From Deltaproteobacteria bacterium (GTDB lineage Bacteria; Lernaellota; Lernaellaia; JACKCT01): 64,000 nucleotides of DNA. The DNA lies in NCBI GenBank assembly GCA_020845895.1, contig JADLEX010000098.1, positions 25,549 to 89,548 of the forward strand. Reading direction: 5' to 3'. Position 1 is the first letter of the stretch. Each line of letters begins with the position of its first letter. A model generated the notes under the pieces. The model saw nothing but the letters and a program-made list of their open reading frames with translations, ran no database searches and was not told the origin of the DNA. Shown here one piece after another: positions 61,711 to 64,000 of the stretch. The position numbers and the translations under genes were made by a program.

Positions 61711-61860
61711 GAGATCATGGAATCGGCGGGCCTTGAGGACGTGGGACTCGATGGCGCGAACCTCCCCAACGGCCGTGTTGTGTCACGACCGCCGCGCGCG
61801 GGCAAGGGAAATCGAGCAGGCCATGCGCGGTCTGCGATGACGGAGCGCGGCCTGCGATGA

Positions 61861-62004
61861 CAGAGCCGCCACCGTAAGGGAGCGGGTTGGTATCGTATCC
61901 GCGAGCATCACCTGCCCCAACGCAACCGGCTCCAACCTGTTTCGTTGAGCTGCCGATCGTTTGCGGCGAGTGAATCAGCCCGCTCCCTGACGGTCGCGGC
62001 TCTG
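61861..62004. repeat. palindromic repeat, 26-base imperfect arms
   Basis: The left arm (61861-61886, CAGAGCCGCCACCGTAAGGG and on) and right arm (61979-62004) pair at 24 of 26 positions. The 92 bases between show no gene. Just upstream, 61832-61870 holds two imperfect direct copies of a GCGATGACRGAGC unit. It resembles a dispersed REP/MITE-like element. The stretch 61711-61860 otherwise holds no gene. Confidence 0.75.
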
Positions 62005-62045
62005 ACGGACCATCGGCCATCGCCGTGACAACGCGCTTCGATCGT

Positions 62046-62072
62046 GATACGTACGTATAAGACGTACGTATC
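62046..62072. promoter_or_regulatory. palindromic operator candidate of the Phd/VapC module
   Basis: GATACGTACGT (62046-62056) and ACGTACGTATC (62062-62072) form a perfect 11-base inverted repeat around ATAAG. TATAAG at 62056-62061 may be a -10 element in the centre. It ends 13 bases before the antitoxin ATG, overlapping the usual promoter region, as expected for autoregulation. Confidence 0.75.
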
Positions 62073-62085
62073 CTAGGAGGACGCC

Positions 62086-62310
62086 ATGCCCATCACCGCC
62101 ACGCAGCTTCGAGCTGATCTTTACCGCATCCTCGATCGGGTCGCGAAAAACGGCGAGACGGTCGAAATCGCCCGCAACGGGACGATCGTGAAAATCGTTC
62201 CGGCATCGACGCCGGGGAAGATGGATCGGCTCGTCTCCCGGCCCGACTACATCGTCGGCAACCCGGACGAACTGATCCACATGGACTGGTCGAGCGAATG
62301 GAAGCCGTAG
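62086..62310 (+). CDS. Phd/YefM-type antitoxin
   Basis: A 74-residue protein: MPITATQLRADLYRILDRVA and GETVEIARNGTIVKIVPA are the Phd/YefM DNA-binding fold. The C-terminal half, YIVGNPDELIHMDWSSEW, would be the toxin-neutralising tail. AGGAGG lies five bases before the ATG. It overlaps the toxin gene by 13 bases. Confidence 0.88.
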   Translation: MPITATQLRADLYRILDRVAKNGETVEIARNGTIVKIVPASTPGKMDRLVSRPDYIVGNPDELIHMDWSSEWKP

Positions 62311-62681
62311 TCCACCTCGACACGCACGTCGCGATGTGGCTGTTTGCAGGCGACCGGCGGCGCCTGAAACCGGTGTGGAAAACGCTCGACCGTTCGGACC
62401 TCGTGCTCTCGCCGATGGCGGTCGTGGAACTGCAATTCCTCTACGAGATCGGTCGCGCTAAAGCTCCGGTCCAAGAGGTCTTGGCCGAACTGGTCGAACG
62501 CGTGGGGCTTCGCGTTTCCGACGCGCCGTTCGCGCAGGTCGCGCTCGCGGCGGTCGATCAGTCGTGGACGCGAGATCCGTTCGATCGGCTCATTGTCGCG
62601 AACGCCGCCGTCGAACGGAAACGACTCGTCACGAGTGACGAGACGATTCTCGCGCATTATCCCCGCGCGATCTGGCGTTAG
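62298..62681 (+). CDS. vapC: PIN-domain toxin (VapC-like)
   Basis: A 127-residue PIN domain: VVHLDTHVAMWLF (Asp), MAVVELQFLYEIG (Glu), TRDPFDRLIVANA (Asp) and LVTSDETILAHYP (Asp). This is the VapC branch that pairs with Phd-like antitoxins. The start overlaps the antitoxin end. It is the last gene of the module, before the AT-richer kinase gene. Confidence 0.9.
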   Translation: MEAVVHLDTHVAMWLFAGDRRRLKPVWKTLDRSDLVLSPMAVVELQFLYEIGRAKAPVQEVLAELVERVGLRVSDAPFAQVALAAVDQSWTRDPFDRLIVANAAVERKRLVTSDETILAHYPRAIWR

Positions 62682-62759
62682 GCGTTTCCGCGAGACCCCT
62701 CACCCCTTACGCCTGGTTGAATCTTGGCCACGTACTATCCGACATCACGATCGAGCAAC

Positions 62760-62788
62760 TTGACATCGATGGGGTAGAGATATATTCT
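62760..62788 (+). promoter_or_regulatory. promoter candidate of the Ser/Thr kinase gene
   Basis: TTGACA (62760-62765) with either TATATT (62781-62786, spacer 15) or TATTCT (62783-62788, spacer 17). The DNA around it is AT-rich, unlike the rest of the window, and the kinase ATG is 44 bases further, after GGGAGGG. Confidence 0.65.
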
Positions 62789-62832
62789 AAATTGTTCATT
62801 CTGATATCGTCTCAAGATGAAGGGAGGGCGAA

Positions 62833-63873
62833 ATGGCGGGTTTCGGAGACTGGAAAGTTAAAAACGCAATAGGCGAGGGTGGCCAAGGCCAAATTTTTCT
62901 CGTGACCAAAAACGATGACGAAAAACTCTTTGTATTAAAGAAACTCCGAAATAAGAGTAGAATCGGCCGATTCGAAGATGAAGTCGAAGCTGCGCGTGCG
63001 TTGAACCATCCGAACATTGTCAAGTTGGTCGATTTCAATATTGACGCAGATTCTCCATACATAGTATTCGAATATTATGAGAACGGCTCGATGGAGGAGT
63101 TTCTGCCAGAAAATGACATTCATTTGACAGAAATATTGGAGATGTTCAGAAAATTTTACCTCGGAGTTGCGTATGTACATGAAAACGGTTTCGTACATCG
63201 AGATCTGAAGCCAGAGAACATTTTTATTGCGAATGACGGGCGGACACCGGTCGTCGGAGACTTTGGATTATGCTATATTGACAATGGAGAGCGTATCACA
63301 ATTACAGAAGAAGCTGTAGGATCAAGGCAGTACATTGCTCCGGAGTTCGAGGCCGGAAGAACGGATGCGATATCGCCAGCTTCCGACGTTTACTCACTGG
63401 GCAAAATTCTCTACTGGATGATGGCGGGGAGACACTTGACTCGAGAGGACTTTCTTGAAGAAAATCGCGATTTAACGAAATTTTTGTCCAGAGACGTCCC
63501 TGACTTCTATCTAATTAATGAACTTCTTGGCAAATTGATCAATAGAAATCCGACTGTGAGACTTGCAAATGCAGACATTGTGCACGGCGAAGTCGAAAAG
63601 CTACTCATAAGAATTACCAAGGACGGCAGGCCGATACGCGTTGACCCACCGCAAAGATGTAAATACTGTGAAGTCGGAATATATCACATGAAAGATGATC
63701 CGACAGCCCCGGCAGCAGGCGCGCACGGTTCACATGTTCGTAATATTGGATTTACATCTGTCGGAAACTCTAAGTGGTTGATCTTCGTTTGCGATACCTG
63801 CGGCCATGTTCAATCATTCAGGCTCGACAGTACGGAAACATTTAAAGGATGGATGCGTCGCGATCCCGACTAA
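62833..63873 (+). CDS. Ser/Thr protein kinase with C-terminal zinc-ribbon-like region
   Basis: A 346-residue eukaryote-like kinase. Gly-rich loop GEGGQGQIFLV (about 14-24), VLKKL Lys (about 37), HRDLKPEN (122-129) and DFG (about 143) are all intact, and AVGSRQYIAPEFE gives the P+1 loop. The C-terminal about 70 residues hold CKYC (about 276-279) and CDTC (about 320-323), a likely zinc ribbon. There is no membrane segment, so it is cytoplasmic. The codon and base use is clearly AT-richer than the neighbours, a sign of recent transfer. An IS701-like element follows. No substrate or phosphatase gene is adjacent. Confidence 0.92.
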   Translation: MAGFGDWKVKNAIGEGGQGQIFLVTKNDDEKLFVLKKLRNKSRIGRFEDEVEAARALNHPNIVKLVDFNIDADSPYIVFEYYENGSMEEFLPENDIHLTEILEMFRKFYLGVAYVHENGFVHRDLKPENIFIANDGRTPVVGDFGLCYIDNGERITITEEAVGSRQYIAPEFEAGRTDAISPASDVYSLGKILYWMMAGRHLTREDFLEENRDLTKFLSRDVPDFYLINELLGKLINRNPTVRLANADIVHGEVEKLLIRITKDGRPIRVDPPQRCKYCEVGIYHMKDDPTAPAAGAHGSHVRNIGFTSVGNSKWLIFVCDTCGHVQSFRLDSTETFKGWMRRDPD

Positions 63874-63926
63874 TACTACTGTGTCATAAACTTGACTTCC
63901 TGTTTTGATCGCGTCATGCTGGGGGT

Positions 63927-64000
63927 ATGGCTGATTCCAAGCGTGTCGCCGGCGGTCGTTGGGATGAGTATGTTGCGCGGTTGAGCGGCGTCATCGGACA
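63927..64000 (+). CDS. IS701-like transposase, N-terminal fragment (runs off the window)
   Basis: Only about 24 residues are visible: ADSKRVAGG and RWDEYVARLSGVIG. RW(D/E)EYVARL followed by VIGH is typical of the N-terminus of IS701-family transposases. The preceding TGTGTCATAAACTTGAC (63883-63899) may be its terminal region. The call rests on a short stretch. Confidence 0.55.
   Translation, partial: MADSKRVAGGRWDEYVARLSGVIG

Overview
This is a high-GC, gene-dense bacterial chromosome segment. It carries about 56 supportable protein genes and one tRNA, and no rRNA or CRISPR array. The organism is most likely Gram-negative with an LPS-type envelope: there is a sedoheptulose-7-phosphate isomerase (gmhA), a GspL/GspM pair from a type II secretion-like machine, and about a dozen predicted lipoproteins. 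At least nine secreted proteins carry an Asp-rich (DDDx)n linker directly after the signal peptide. Together with receiver-PATAN-DnaJ-TPR proteins, this suggests a deltaproteobacterial-type or related uncultured lineage. That placement is an inference.

Layout. 1-6.3 kb: a lipoprotein hydrolase, a sulfatase-fold lipoprotein and a fused ADP-forming acyl-CoA synthetase. 6.3-10.3 kb: an McrBC-type restriction pair whose McrB carries a winged-helix and an EVE/PUA-like region, then a creatininase-family amidohydrolase. 10.4-16.8 kb: Asp-rich secreted proteins, gspL-gspM, an alpha/beta hydrolase and a FitAB/VapBC-like toxin-antitoxin pair with a palindromic operator candidate. 16.9-24.5 kb: a prenyl-alcohol kinase-like pair (VTE5/VTE6 homologues), ydfG, a 941-aa pseudo-receiver-PATAN-DnaJ-TPR protein, a FecR-like protein and rplS with a clear promoter and terminator. 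24.3-43 kb: BCCP, BKACE, and a long run of exported proteins mixed with an aldo/keto reductase, an NTF2-like protein, a MazF-type toxin module and an unusual L7/L12-CTD/B-box membrane protein. 43.1 kb: tRNA-Lys(UUU). 43.3-54.4 kb: split transketolase, gmhA, a deoxyhypusine-synthase-like protein and three tandem receiver-PATAN genes. 54.4-61.7 kb: two GNATs, a site-2 protease, a Ca/Na antiporter, an NmrA-like protein and a double-receiver/PPDK-ATP-grasp fusion. 61.7-64 kb is accessory: a palindromic repeat, a Phd/VapC module, an AT-rich Ser/Thr kinase and the start of an IS701-like transposase.

The most interesting system is the receiver-PATAN family. Three genes are packed end to end at 47.8-54.4 kb and a fourth lies at 19.2-22.0 kb. 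The four receivers have D, E, A and T at the phosphoacceptor position, and only one of the three J-domains keeps HPD. This looks like a scaffold set in which one member is phospho-switchable and the others are locked or inert.

Intergenic stretches over 300 bases are few: 11416-11731 (a strong terminator hairpin), 23446-23848 (the rplS promoter and a small hairpin) and 61711-62085 (a palindromic repeat and a toxin-antitoxin operator).
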